In this document: positions 19,976 through 29,273 of the stretch, piece by piece
Position numbering within the stretch: position 1 is the first letter of the stretch
Layout: each line of letters starts with the position of its first letter
From: CAVSJR01 sp963728285
GTDB lineage: Bacteria; Actinomycetota; UBA4738; HRBIN12
Assembly: GCA_963728285.1 (NCBI GenBank)
Contig: CAVSJR010000001.1
Location: 62,001-126,000, forward strand
Reading direction: 5' to 3'
Length of the DNA: 64,000 nt
Made by a program: the position numbers and the translations under genes
Notes under the pieces: generated by a model
Seen by the model: only the letters and a program-made list of their open reading frames with translations
The model's database searches: none
Told to the model about the DNA's origin: nothing

Positions 19976-20545
19976 TCAGGCGGGCCTGTGCTGCGCCTCC
20001 GCCTCGATCTCGATCTCGACCTTCTTGCCGACGAGCCAGCCGCCGGACTCGATGGCGACGTTCCACGTCATGTCCCAGTCCTCGCGCTCGATCTCCGTCG
20101 TGGCCGAGAAGCTCGCGACCGTGTTGCCGAAGGGGTCCTGTTGCCAGCCCAGGAACTCCGCGTCGAGGACGACCTGGTTGGTGATGTCCTTGATCGTGAG
20201 GTCCCCGACCAGCTCGAACCGGCTTCCCTCCTTCGGGCGGACCGACGTGCTCTTGAAGGTCAGCTTGGGGTAGCGCTCGACATCGAGGAAGTCCGGGCTC
20301 CGGAGATGATCGTCGCGCTGCTGCACGCCCGTGGCGATGCTGGCGGCATCGATCTCGACCTCGACGCTGGAATCCTCCGGGCGCTCGGCGATGTCGATGG
20401 TTCCCGAGAGCGTCCAGAAACGGCCGCGTGCCTTCGTGAGAACGTGCCGGGCGATGAACTCGGCGCTGGAATGTGCCGGGTCCAGCTCCCACCGGCCGGC
20501 GGGCGGCATCGAAACCCGTGCGACCTCGCGAACGTCCTGCGACAT
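19976..20545 (-). CDS. YceI family protein
   Basis: A 189-residue protein of the YceI lipocalin-like family: GRWELDPAHSSAEFIARHVLTK at the start, DDHLRSPDFLDVERYPKLTF in the middle, and GDLTIKDITNQVVLDAEF. YceI proteins bind isoprenoid-type lipids. No signal peptide is present, so this is the cytoplasmic form frequent in actinobacteria. It is divergent from an HxlR regulator, a common pairing. Confidence 0.9.
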   Translation of the reverse strand: MSQDVREVARVSMPPAGRWELDPAHSSAEFIARHVLTKARGRFWTLSGTIDIAERPEDSSVEVEIDAASIATGVQQRDDHLRSPDFLDVERYPKLTFKSTSVRPKEGSRFELVGDLTIKDITNQVVLDAEFLGWQQDPFGNTVASFSATTEIEREDWDMTWNVAIESGGWLVGKKVEIEIEAEAQHRPA

Positions 20546-20602
20546 GTGTCCTCCCCTGATCTGCGCCCACGCGGGCGGCGGATACTTGTATTTCGTAAGC
20601 TT

Positions 20603-20617
20603 CTAACAAAGCGTTAG
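20603..20617. promoter_or_regulatory. possible HxlR operator
   Basis: A short inverted repeat, CTAAC and GTTAG separated by 5 bases, lies in the AT-rich stretch between divergent yceI and the HxlR gene. HxlR regulators usually bind such sites in the intergenic region. The site is proposed by position only. Confidence 0.4.
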
Positions 20618-20644
20618 ACTAGGGTATTCCGGAGGAGGCGATCG

Positions 20645-21085
20645 ATGGCACCCACCCCCCGCCACGACGCGCACGTCGGGGACGGCATGAGCCCGTCGTG
20701 TCCCCACTACCAGCGCGCCATGGAGATCATCGCCCGGCCGTGGACCCCGCAGATCGTGCGAGCGATGCTCGCCGGGACCACGCGATTCAGCGCGTTCACG
20801 GCGGCGATCCCGGGGCTCTCGGACCGGCTGCTCTCCGAGCGTCTGAAGGCGCTTGAGGCGGAGGACGTCGTCGTGCGGTCCGTCGTCGGCGACCGGCCGG
20901 TTCGCATCGAGTACGAGCTGACCGAGAAGGGTCGGGCGCTCGGTGCCGCGATCGAGGCGCTGTCGGAGTGGGCGGAGATCTGGGTGGGCGAGGACGCGCC
21001 CGGGGTCCGTCGCGAGCTCGAAGCGGAATCGGTCGCAGGAGGGCGTCCTCCTGCGACCGAGGACCGTGGCGTGTCGCGGCGCTAG
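20645..21085 (+). CDS. HxlR family transcriptional regulator
   Basis: A 146-residue winged-helix regulator: CPHYQRAMEIIARPWTPQIVRAML, then GLSDRLLSERLKALEAEDVV (recognition helix) and YELTEKGRALGAAIEAL (wing and helix). HxlR proteins respond to redox or electrophile stress and usually control the adjacent divergent gene, here yceI. A good ribosome site GGAGGAG precedes ATG 20645. The last ~20 codons include a strong terminator-like hairpin. Confidence 0.9.
   Translation: MAPTPRHDAHVGDGMSPSCPHYQRAMEIIARPWTPQIVRAMLAGTTRFSAFTAAIPGLSDRLLSERLKALEAEDVVVRSVVGDRPVRIEYELTEKGRALGAAIEALSEWAEIWVGEDAPGVRRELEAESVAGGRPPATEDRGVSRR
21029..21060. terminator. terminator-like hairpin inside the 3' end of the HxlR gene
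   Basis: A perfect 14-bp stem (21029-21042 with 21047-21060) with a 4-base loop is located within the last codons of the HxlR gene and just past the stop of the converging GPGG gene. It could end transcription from the minus strand and possibly from the plus strand just before the stop. Confidence 0.6.
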
Positions 21086-21261
21086 AAGATGCTGATGCCG
21101 CCCGGGCCGACCAGAAGGCCGACGACGATCAGCACGATGCCGGCGATGACCTGGCCGCGCACGAGCGCGACGATCCCTGCGATGACGAGTACCGCGGCGA
21201 TGATCCAGAGGATCGTCGCGGCCCCTCCGTCCGCGGCCAGCAGTGTGAGCGTGGCTAACAT
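21082..21261 (-). CDS. GPGG-motif small membrane protein
   Basis: A 59-residue membrane protein, ATG 21261. Two hydrophobic helices (ILWIIAAVLVIAGIVALV and GIVLIVVGLLV) and the conserved end GPGGISIF identify it with the GPGG-motif small membrane proteins found in actinobacteria. Its function is unknown. Its stop overlaps the stop of the converging HxlR gene by 3-4 bases. Confidence 0.8.
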   Translation of the reverse strand: MLATLTLLAADGGAATILWIIAAVLVIAGIVALVRGQVIAGIVLIVVGLLVGPGGISIF

Positions 21262-21432
21262 GAGTTGCTCCCTTCGTCGCGAGTCCCTCCGTGAGGAACT
21301 CCCGGCACGCACATACCACGTTGCGCCGGTTCCCAAACCGGGGAAGCGATGCATCGGGGCCCCTCCGCAACGGCCTCCGACCATGTGTGCTATCCCTTAC
21401 GACATGTCGAGATCCGGGGGACTCCCTCCGTC

Positions 21433-22649
21433 GTGGACTCGTGGAGCGATGCCGTGAAGGACACCCATCCCATCCTTCGGCTGCTGCCGGAGCTCAATGC
21501 CGCCGGGCCGGGGGATCTCACCGCAACGCTGCTGGCGGCGCTCGAGCCATCGATCGGCGCGATCGACGTCCGCCTGCTGATCGCCGACATGGAGGAGCAG
21601 CACCTCGACGTCTGGGCCGAGCTCCAGGCGAGCCGGGGATCCATCCACGGCTCGGCCGACATGCAGGGGTCGGTGCAGGGCGAGGTCTACCGGACGGGCG
21701 AGACGAGGAGCGCGAGCCTCGACGGCCAGCCGACGATCGTCGCGCCCGGTGACGGCGCGGGGCGATCGGGCCGGCGTGATCGAGGTTCGCGTGAAGGACG
21801 AGCCGGACGAGGGGGCGCTTCGGATCTGCCAGGAGGTGGGGGTCCTGGTGGGCTACCTCATCACTGCCGCCGACCAGCTGGACCGACGAGTTCCATTTCG
21901 CCCGACGGCGCCGGACGATGAGCCTGCCCGCGGAGATCCAGTGGAGCCAGCTGCCGCTCGCGGCCTTCTCGTCCCGCGAGATCGCTATCGCAGGCGCCCT
22001 CGAGCCCGCCTACGACGTCGGCGGCGACTCGTTCGACTACGCCTGCGGTATGAGCGCGATGGCCGCCGGCATCTTCGACGCGATGGGCCACGGCCTCACG
22101 GCGGCCAGGCTTTCCGCCTTCGGCGTGGCCACGTATCGCAACGCCCGGCGCCGGGGCGACGACCTGGAGGGACAGGCCCGGGCCATCCACGAGGCAGTGC
22201 GGGACTGCTTCGAGCGCGAGGGGTACATGACCGGACAGCTCTGGTCGATCGACCTGCTCGCGCCGGAGCACACGACCGTCGTCTCCGCCGGCCACCCGCA
22301 TCCGATCCTGCAGCGCAGGTCGACGACGCCCGAGCCGCGACCGCTCCGGGGTGGTTTGCCGTTCGGCGTGCCCTTCGACAACGTGTTGCACGCGGAGCCG
22401 TTCCCCCTGGAGCCGGGCGACCGCCTGACCATGTTCTCCGACGGCATCCTCGATGCCACGCCCGACGACGGCGACGAGTTCGGGCTGGAGTCCCTCCGCT
22501 CGGAGCTCGCCGAGACCCGCTCGGCGCCTCCGCGCGAGGCGGCTCGGCGCATCATCCGGGCCGTGAGACTGCACCGTGCCGCGGACCTCGTCGACGACGC
22601 CACGGTCGTCATCGTGGACATCCCCATCGCCGGGACGCGTGGACGGTAG
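21433..22649 (+). CDS. PP2C/SpoIIE-family protein phosphatase (two frameshifts)
   Basis: A serine phosphatase of the RsbU/SpoIIE group with an N-terminal domain of ~130 residues and a C-terminal PP2C_SIG domain. Metal and core motifs are visible: YDVGGDSFDYA, DAMGHGLTAARL, AGHPHPIL, MFSDGILDA and DDATVVIVDI. The N-terminal domain is split by frame changes near 21755 and 21885, while the phosphatase domain is intact. Such enzymes dephosphorylate anti-anti-sigma factors in partner-switching stress regulation. No partner genes are close. GTG 21433 is the likely start. Confidence 0.85.
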
Positions 22650-22818
22650 GTCGATGCTCAAGCGGGGCCGACGCACGCTACGAAGCGACTAGCCACGCGC
22701 TCATCGGCTCGAACCCACAGCCATCAAGGGTGAACCGCTCCGATCTCGTCCTCGAAGCGAGTCCCGCCCACGTCGCATCGCTCATCTGCGCGAATGGTCT
22801 TCGGTCGCCTAGGGTCCC

Positions 22819-22846
22819 TTGACAGACTTCCCCCGCCAGGTACTAT
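22819..22846 (+). promoter_or_regulatory. near-consensus promoter for padR, leaderless
   Basis: TTGACA at 22819-22824 and TACTAT at 22841-22846 are separated by 16 bases. Transcription would begin about 7 bases after the -10 box, at or next to the ATG at 22854, so the mRNA would have no leader. The overlapping short palindrome CTACATGGTAG (22850-22860) could be a self-regulatory PadR site. Confidence 0.65.
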
Positions 22847-22853
22847 GCGCTAC

Positions 22854-23207
22854 ATGGTAGCTGGTCAGGACAAGCTGCTGACTCAGATGCGGAGAGGAAC
22901 GCTCGAGTACTGCGTGCTGGCCCTGCTCCGGCAGGAAGAGCGCTACGGCTTCGATCTCGTGAAGGCACTCGGTGCGGCCGACGGGATGGTCACGAGCGAA
23001 GGCACGATCTACCCGCTCCTCAGCCGCCTCAGGCGAGACGGGTTGGTCACCACCACCTGGGAGGAGTCGTCGAGCGGTCCGCCACGACGCTACTACCGCC
23101 TGACGCCGAAGGGCCATAAGGCCCTCGGTGAGTTCGTGCAGGAATGGCAGCGGTTCCGCGATGCCGTGGATCGCTTCGTAGAAGGAGGGACCAGTGAACG
23201 GAACTAG
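22854..23207 (+). CDS. PadR family transcriptional regulator
   Basis: A 117-residue winged-helix regulator: GTLEYCVLALLRQEERYGFDLVKAL, SEGTIYPLLSRLRRDGLV and RRYYRLTPKGHKAL are the classical PadR segments, followed by a dimerisation helix. The ATG at 22854 follows a promoter that appears to give a leaderless transcript; no ribosome site is visible. The stop lies 14 bases inside the next gene, so PadR and the HAAS protein form an operon, a typical pair. Confidence 0.92.
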   Translation: MVAGQDKLLTQMRRGTLEYCVLALLRQEERYGFDLVKALGAADGMVTSEGTIYPLLSRLRRDGLVTTTWEESSSGPPRRYYRLTPKGHKALGEFVQEWQRFRDAVDRFVEGGTSERN

Positions 23208-23823
23208 GCATCGCGATGTTGATGAGTACCTTCGGCGACTCGAGCGAGCCATGGGCGACCTCCCCGCCGACCGCCGTGAGGAGATCCTTGCCGAGATCGA
23301 GGAGCACATCGCAGAGGACCTGGCGGAGCGGCCCTCACCGACCGACTCCGAGGTGCGCAACGAGCTGGAGCGCGTAGGCGATCCCGCAGACATTGCGGCG
23401 GAGGCTCGGGAGCGCTTCGGGATCAGGCCCACGAGGCGGCGATGGACCGATCCCGCGGCCATCATCCTGCTTCTGATCGGTGGGTTCACGATTGTCGGCT
23501 GGTTCGCGGGGGTCGTGCTGCTCTGGATCTCCGAGGCGTGGAACACGCGGGACAAGATCATCGGCACGTTGATCCTTCCCGGTGGACTCGCCGGCGGGCT
23601 CGCGGGCGGGCTCACCCTCAGCTTCGTCCCCACCAGCGTGTCGTGTGGACCCCCCGGCCCCGGTGTAGACGGGTCATGCGTCTCCACCTCCCCGACATTC
23701 GGAAGCGCGGTCGGGCTGATCGTTGGTGCCCTCTTCGTGATCGCTCCGATCGCCACGGCCATCTATCTCAGCCTACGGTTACGTCGGGCCCGCCTCGCGA
23801 GCTCCGCACAAGACGGACGATGA
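23194..23823 (+). CDS. HAAS domain membrane protein (DUF1700-like)
   Basis: A 209-residue protein starting at GTG 23194 within the end of padR. The N-terminal ~75 residues are a helical HAAS domain (YLRRLERAMGDLPADRREEILAEIEEHI), followed by helices at ~90-115, ~125-145 and ~175-197. Such proteins are the membrane partner in PadR-HAAS pairs that sense envelope conditions. The extracytoplasmic loop contains two cysteines. Confidence 0.85.
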   Translation: MNGTRHRDVDEYLRRLERAMGDLPADRREEILAEIEEHIAEDLAERPSPTDSEVRNELERVGDPADIAAEARERFGIRPTRRRWTDPAAIILLLIGGFTIVGWFAGVVLLWISEAWNTRDKIIGTLILPGGLAGGLAGGLTLSFVPTSVSCGPPGPGVDGSCVSTSPTFGSAVGLIVGALFVIAPIATAIYLSLRLRRARLASSAQDGR

Positions 23824-23880
23824 ACGAGGCGACACATCGCGAGCAGGGAAGCACTTCCGAGAGTCGATGCTGTTTCCTTG

Positions 23881-23942
23881 GCGGCGGCCGAGCACGCGCG
23901 GCGCTGGCGGCCGCCGCCGCATGGCGGCTCCAGGAAGCCGCC
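23881..23942. terminator. two candidate terminator hairpins
   Basis: Two inverted repeats lie in the 128 bases between the converging HAAS gene and the dehydrogenase gene: a 10-bp stem (23881-23890 with 23908-23917) and a 7-bp stem (23923-23929 with 23936-23942). Either could end transcription. Confidence 0.5.
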
Positions 23943-23951
23943 CGCGCGACG

Positions 23952-24888
23952 CTAGGCCGGCTCGGCCCGCACCTCGACCCCTGCGTCTGCCTCGAGTGGC
24001 CGCACGAGCGCCGAGTGATCCAGCTCCGCCCCGCCCTCCTTCACGGCTCGCTCGAGCGCGTCCGCCACGGCCTCGAAGCCGGGAAGCGGCGACCCGAGCT
24101 CATGGGCGGTCTCCAGGATGATCCCGGCATCCTTGCGGTGCAGCCGGAGTCGGAATCCGGGATCGAACGCGCCGTCGAGCATCCTCTTGCCGTGGACCTC
24201 CAGGATCTTCGACCCGGCGAATCCGCCGAGGAGCGCTTCGCGAACCTTCGCAGGGTCCACCCCCGAGGAGGCGGCGAGCACCAGCGCCTCGGCGACGGCC
24301 TCGATCGTGGCGGCGACGACCAGCTGATTGCATGCCTTCGTGACCTGTCCCGCCCCTACCCCGCCGACGAGCACGACGTTTCTCCCCATCGCCTCGAACA
24401 GCGGCCTCGCCCGGGCGAAGTCGTCCTCCCGGCCTCCGACCATGATCGACAGGGTGCCCTCGACGGCACCCGTCTCGCCCCCGGAGACCGGCGCATCGAG
24501 GAACCTCACGTCCCGCCCGCTCAGCCGCTCCGCGAACCGGCGCGTCGCGACCGGCGAGACGGTGCTCATGTCGATGACGAGCGAGCCGCCGCGCGACCCG
24601 GCGGCGACCCCGTCCTCGCCGAACAGGACGGCCTCGACGTCCGGGCGTATCGGGCAGCATCGTGATGACGACGTCGCTGGCGGCGGCGACCTCGGCGCCG
24701 GAGCCCGCCCGCTCCGCGCCCGCCTCGACGAGCTCGTCCACCGGGCCCGGCGATCGGGAGTGCACCGTGAGCGGATGCCCCGCGTCGAGCAGGCGCCGCG
24801 CCATCGGCCGGCCCATGATGCCGAGCCCGATGAAGCCGATCCGCTCCGCGCCTCGAGCCCGGTCCCCGGCGTCCGCGTTCGCGCTCAT
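23952..24888 (-). CDS. 3-hydroxyisobutyrate dehydrogenase family oxidoreductase (one frameshift)
   Basis: An NAD(P)-dependent beta-hydroxyacid dehydrogenase. The dinucleotide-binding start is IGFIGLGIMGRPMARRLL, the substrate motif DAPVSGGETGA, and the catalytic lysine is in GAGQVTKACNQL. The first ~80 residues and the rest are in different frames, with the shift near 24645. Possible reactions are 3-hydroxyisobutyrate, tartronate semialdehyde or 3-hydroxypropionate oxidation/reduction. It is last in a run with the importer and aminotransferase, whose stop lies just upstream, and so probably processes the aldehyde product downstream of transamination. Confidence 0.87.
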
Positions 24889-24892
24889 CTCG

Positions 24893-26231
24893 TCATCGCT
24901 CCATCGCCTGGTCGGCGATCTCGAGCGCCTTGTCGAGGACCTCGAAGCCCTCGCTCAGCTCCTCCTCGGAGATGGTGAGCGGCGGGTTCGTCATGATCGA
25001 GTGCCACCGAACGAACGTCGACACGCCGTTGTCGAGGAGGAACCGGTTGATCTTCGCCATCGTCGCGTTGCTCGATGTTGAACGGCGACATGGGCTCGCC
25101 CGTCTCACGGTCGCGGACGAGCTCGATGATGCCGAACAGCCCGAGGTTGCGGTGAAGGCCGACGCTCGCGTGCCGTGAGGCGAGCTCCTCATGGTGTCGC
25201 CGCAGCACGGGATCCATCGCCTTCGCTCGCGCGACCAGGTCCTCCTCCTCCATGACCTCGATCGCGGCGATCGCGGCCGCCACGCCGAGCGGGTGCGTGT
25301 TGTAGGTCAGGCCCGTCCAGAACACGTTGTCGTCGAAGTGGGCGGCGACCTCGGGGCGCATCCCGACCGCGCCGAGGGGCGCATACGACGAGGTGAGTCC
25401 CTTCGCGGTCGTGATGAGGTCGGGCACGACGTCCCAGTGATCGACCGCGAACCATTCCCCGGTCCGTCCCCACGCGCACATGACCTCGTCGGCGACCATG
25501 AGGATCCCGTACCTCGAGCAGAGCTCGCGGACGCCCTGGAGATATCCATCCGGAGGAATCAGGATGCCGTTCGTGCCGGTCACCGTCTCGAGGAAGAACG
25601 CGGCGATCGTGTCCGGACCCTCGAGCTCGATCGTCTCCTCGAGGTAGGCGAGCGCGGTCTCGGCATCGTCCTCGGGGCGTTGCGGCCCGTGATACGGATC
25701 GAGCACGTGCACGATGCCGGGCATGCCCGGCTCGTTCGGCCACCGGCGCGGGTCGCCGGTGAGCGTCATGGCGCCGCTCGTCGCGCCGTGATAGCTGCGG
25801 TAGCGGGCCACCATCTTGAACCTCGAGGGCCCTTGCACGAGCCTGGCGATCTTCATCGCGTTCTCGTTCGCCTCCGCCCCGCCCAGCGAGAAGAACGACT
25901 TCTCGATGTCGCCGGGCCACAGCGTCGCGAGCTTGCGCCCGAGGAGCGCGCGCTCCTCGTAGGCGAACAGCGGAGAGACGTACGCGAGGCGCTCGGCCTG
26001 GCGCCGGATCGCCTCGATGACCTTCCGATTCCCGTGCCCGATGTTGACGCTCATCAGCTGGCTGTTCAGATCCAGGTAGCGCTTTCCGTCGACGTCCCAG
26101 AAGTAGACGCCCTCGGCGCGAGCGACCGGGATCGGAGCGGCGGCGGACTGCGCCGTCCAGTCGTACATCGTGTAGCGCTTGGAGAGCTCGACGATCTGCT
26201 CCCCCGTCAGCGACCCCGTTCGCTCGTTCAT
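24893..26231 (-). CDS. class III (omega) aminotransferase (one frameshift)
   Basis: A ~445-residue PLP enzyme: VDGKRYLDLNSQLMSVNIGHGN at the start, SLGGAEANENAMKIAR, HGATSGAMTLTGDPRR, and the PLP lysine in TTAKGLTSSYAPLGA. The last ~60 residues (MAKINRFLLDNGVSTFVRWH and the end QAMER) are in another frame, with the shift near 25075. Family members transaminate omega-amino acids, taurine, beta-alanine or polyamines. It lies 20 bases after the ATPase of the Pot-type importer, so the imported amine is the probable substrate. ATG 26231 has a GAGG ribosome site. Confidence 0.9.
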
Positions 26232-26250
26232 CACGTTCCTCGCTTCCACA

Positions 26251-27483
26251 TCATGTCCCTAGGTTGGAGACGGCTCCCTCACTCCTCGTGCGCGGCGACC
26301 GAGATGCGCTCCCTTCCGCGCCTCCACCCGCCGCGCCGGTCGGCGCGCCGGCGCCGATGACGAAGCTATGGTCGGCGGCCCAGTGCAGGACGATCCGGTC
26401 GCCCGGCCGGGGGTCCTCGGCCCCCACCTCGTCGTTGAGGCGGTGAACGCTCAGCCGGTCGCCGGTCTCGAGCGTCACGATGAGCTGCGTGACCGAGCCG
26501 AGGTAGACGACGTCCGAGACCGACCCCGTCACGCGACTCGCTCGCGGGCCGACCTCGTCGGAGGCGAGCTTGATCCACTCGGGGCGCACCGTGATCTGGT
26601 GCTCGCGGCCGGTTCCGCCGGGGTCGCGCGCGAGGATGGCGCCGTTCTCGCCCAGGTCCATGACCAGCAGCCCGCCCTCCCTGCGATCCACCCGCAGCGT
26701 GATCAGGTTCGAGGTGCCGATGAACCCGGCGACGAAGGCGCTCGCCGGACGCTGATACAGCTCGCGGGGGGTGGCGAGCTGCTCGACCACCCCTCCGTTC
26801 ATGACCGCGATCCGGTCCGACATCGTCATGGCCTCTTCCTGGTCGTGGGTGACGTAGACGAACGTCGTGCCGGTTCGCGACTGCAGGTCCTTCAGCTCGA
26901 GCTGCATCTCCTTTCGCAGCTTCAGGTCCAGGGCGCCGAGGGGCTCGTCGAGGAGCAGGGCGGCGGGACGATTGACGAGCGCCCTGGCGAGGGCCACGCG
27001 CTGCTGCTGTCCCCCGGACAACTGGCCGGGACGACGGTCGTCCATCCCGTCGAGCTGAACCGTCCGGAGCATCTCCCGCACCCGGTCGCGGATCTCGTCG
27101 GAGGCGAGCTTCTTGATCTTGAGCCCGAAGGCGATGTTCTCGGCCACGGTCATGTGCGGAAACAATCCGTAGGCCTGGAACACCATGTTCACGTTTCGCT
27201 TCGCGGGGGGAACGTACGTCACGTCGGCCCCCTGCAGCAGGATCCTGCCGGCGTCCGGCGTCTCGAATCCCGCGATCATGCGAAGCGTGGTCGTCTTCCC
27301 GCAGCCCGACGGACCGAGCATGGAGAAGAATTCCCCGCCGGGGATGGTGAACGAGACGTCGTCGACGGCGACGACCTCGCCGAACCGCTTCGTCGCGCCG
27401 TCGATCCTGATCTCGCCCGAGGCCGACGGAGCCCCGGCGCCGTTCGACGATGCGTCCGATGTCGATCGAGTCTCACGGTTCAT
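26251..27483 (-). CDS. potA: ABC transporter ATP-binding protein, PotA type
   Basis: A 410-residue ATPase: Walker A GPSGCGKT at ~57-64, signature LSGGQQQR, Walker B LLLDEPLGALD, and a C-terminal TOBE region. The FMLPSG-like FQAYGLFPHMTVAENIAFGL motif fits the spermidine/putrescine and related importers. A poorly conserved tail rich in Gly/Ala/Ser follows the TOBE domain. It is the ATPase of the importer encoded by the three genes upstream on the same strand. Confidence 0.93.
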   Translation of the reverse strand: MNRETRSTSDASSNGAGAPSASGEIRIDGATKRFGEVVAVDDVSFTIPGGEFFSMLGPSGCGKTTTLRMIAGFETPDAGRILLQGADVTYVPPAKRNVNMVFQAYGLFPHMTVAENIAFGLKIKKLASDEIRDRVREMLRTVQLDGMDDRRPGQLSGGQQQRVALARALVNRPAALLLDEPLGALDLKLRKEMQLELKDLQSRTGTTFVYVTHDQEEAMTMSDRIAVMNGGVVEQLATPRELYQRPASAFVAGFIGTSNLITLRVDRREGGLLVMDLGENGAILARDPGGTGREHQITVRPEWIKLASDEVGPRASRVTGSVSDVVYLGSVTQLIVTLETGDRLSVHRLNDEVGAEDPRPGDRIVLHWAADHSFVIGAGAPTGAAGGGAEGSASRSPRTRSEGAVSNLGT

Positions 27484-27493
27484 GGTCGGTCCC

Positions 27494-28375
27494 TCACGTC
27501 TGGATTCGCGTCAGTCGTCCCAGCCGGTAGGCGAGGAGCGAGAAGGCCACGGACAGGACGAGCATGATCAGGTTCAGGGCGGATCCCGCCCCCCAGTCCC
27601 CGCCCGACAGGATCAGGTCGCGGACGCGCTGGCCCATCATGTAGGAGCCGGTTCCCCCCACGATGTCCGCGGTCACGAAGTCGGTCAGCATGGGGATGTA
27701 CACGAGGATCATCGCGATGAAGATGCCGGGCGCCGACAGCGGCAGCAGGATGCGCCGGGCCTGCACCCACCATCCCGCCCCGAGGTCCACCGCCGACTCG
27801 AACATCGACGGATCGATCGCCTTCATGGCCGCGTAGATCGGAATCGTCGTGTAGGTGATGTAGGTGGCCGCGAGCGTCACGACGACGGCGAACTTGCTGT
27901 AGAGAAGCCATTCGACCGGAGGGCCGGGGATCAGCCAGTTGACGATGCCCTCGCGCCCGAGGATCACCTGCCATGCGTACACCTTGACCACGGGGGCGAG
28001 CTCATCGGCGAGGACGAGCGCGAGCAGGACGAACAGCTCCCACCTGCCCGCCTTGAACACCATGAAGTACGCGAGCGGCATCGCGATCGCGAGCATGATG
28101 GCCATCGCCGTCGTCCCGATGTAGACGGTCGTCAGCGCGATCCGCCAGTTGAGCGGGTTCGACAGGACGTCGCCGTAGTGCTCGAGCGTGTAGCCGCCGG
28201 CGGTGCTGGGCGGGAACCGCAGGACGCTCATCGACGCCATGATGACCATCGGCGCGAGGAAGAAGACGATCAGCAGCGTCGTCGGCGCGAACAGGATGCC
28301 GAAGGCGCCGCGCCCCGGCCGGCTCCTCCCACGCGGACGATGCTGGAGCTCGATCGCGTCGCCGGCGGCCGCCAC
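27494..28375 (-). CDS. potB: ABC transporter permease, PotB type
   Basis: A 293-residue permease with six hydrophobic helices starting at FGILFAPTTLLIVFFLAPMV. The coupling EAA-like loop is seen at SAVDLGAGWWVQARRILLPL. It starts with GTG 28375, overlapping the end of the preceding permease. The two permeases together form the channel of a polyamine/opine/2-aminoethylphosphonate family importer. Confidence 0.9.
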   Translation of the reverse strand: MAAAGDAIELQHRPRGRSRPGRGAFGILFAPTTLLIVFFLAPMVIMASMSVLRFPPSTAGGYTLEHYGDVLSNPLNWRIALTTVYIGTTAMAIMLAIAMPLAYFMVFKAGRWELFVLLALVLADELAPVVKVYAWQVILGREGIVNWLIPGPPVEWLLYSKFAVVVTLAATYITYTTIPIYAAMKAIDPSMFESAVDLGAGWWVQARRILLPLSAPGIFIAMILVYIPMLTDFVTADIVGGTGSYMMGQRVRDLILSGGDWGAGSALNLIMLVLSVAFSLLAYRLGRLTRIQT

Positions 28376-28376
28376 G

Positions 28377-29273
28377 TCAGCCCCTCGCCGCCGACTCGGC
28401 GATCTCCGCGCCGACCACGGCCTCGGTTCCGCCTCGCGAGCGGAGGAGGCGAATCGCGAGGTAGATCAGCGCGACCTGGACCACGGAGATGACCGCGGAG
28501 ATCGCGTTCACGATCGCGGTGTGATCGGGGTTTCGAACCGATGAGTACACCCAGATGGGAAACGTCTGCTGGAAGCCGATCGTGAACGCGCTGATCTCGT
28601 AGTTGTTGAACGACCACGTGAAGGCGAAGATAGCCGAGGCCGCCAGCGCGGGCGCGATGTGCGGGAGGATCACGTGCCGCAGTACCTGCAGGCGGGTGCA
28701 TCCCAGGTCGATGGCCGCCTCCTCCTGCACGCGCTGGAAGCGGAACAGCTGCGCCGCAACGATGGCGGTCACCAGGGGGAAGGTGCAGATGACCTGGGTC
28801 GCGACGACGGTTCGCAGGGTCAGGTCGACGTTGAACCGCACGTAGAACATCAGCGCGGCGATGCCGATGATCAGCCAGGGAAGGATCAGCGGCGCTGCCA
28901 CCAGGCCGCCGATCGCCCCGCGGCCCCGGAACCTGAACCTCGTGACCCCGAACGCCGCCAGCGTGCCGAGCACCAGGCAGGCCGGGGCCACGATGAACGC
29001 GACGCCGAAGGAGTTCAGCAGGGACTCTCGCAGGAGCCGATCTCGGAACGCATCCACGTACCAGTGTCCCGTCAGACCCTCAAGCGGGAACGCCAGGATG
29101 TTCGAGTCGTTGACCGAGAAGAGCGCGAGGATCACGAGCGGTCCGAAGAGCACGAGGAACACGAACCCCAGGAAGCCTCGCCAGCCCCAGGTGACGAGGA
29201 GCTCGTGGGCGCGAACCCGTCCGGCGGCGGAGATCGTCAGTCGGACCCCGGCCGGGCGAGCGACCTGCGCCAT
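28377..29273 (-). CDS. potC: ABC transporter permease, PotC type
   Basis: A 298-residue permease with six helices; helix 1 is FLGFVFLVLFGPLVILALFSVN and the EAA loop is EEAAIDLGCTRLQVLRHVIL. Its position between the binding protein and the second permease matches the potD-C-B-A order in this operon. Confidence 0.9.
   Translation of the reverse strand: MAQVARPAGVRLTISAAGRVRAHELLVTWGWRGFLGFVFLVLFGPLVILALFSVNDSNILAFPLEGLTGHWYVDAFRDRLLRESLLNSFGVAFIVAPACLVLGTLAAFGVTRFRFRGRGAIGGLVAAPLILPWLIIGIAALMFYVRFNVDLTLRTVVATQVICTFPLVTAIVAAQLFRFQRVQEEAAIDLGCTRLQVLRHVILPHIAPALAASAIFAFTWSFNNYEISAFTIGFQQTFPIWVYSSVRNPDHTAIVNAISAVISVVQVALIYLAIRLLRSRGGTEAVVGAEIAESAARG

Noticed and set aside
22700..22730. tRNA T-arm-like stretch between the phosphatase and padR genes
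   Set aside because: It resembles a T-loop but the stem does not pair and no other arm is found.
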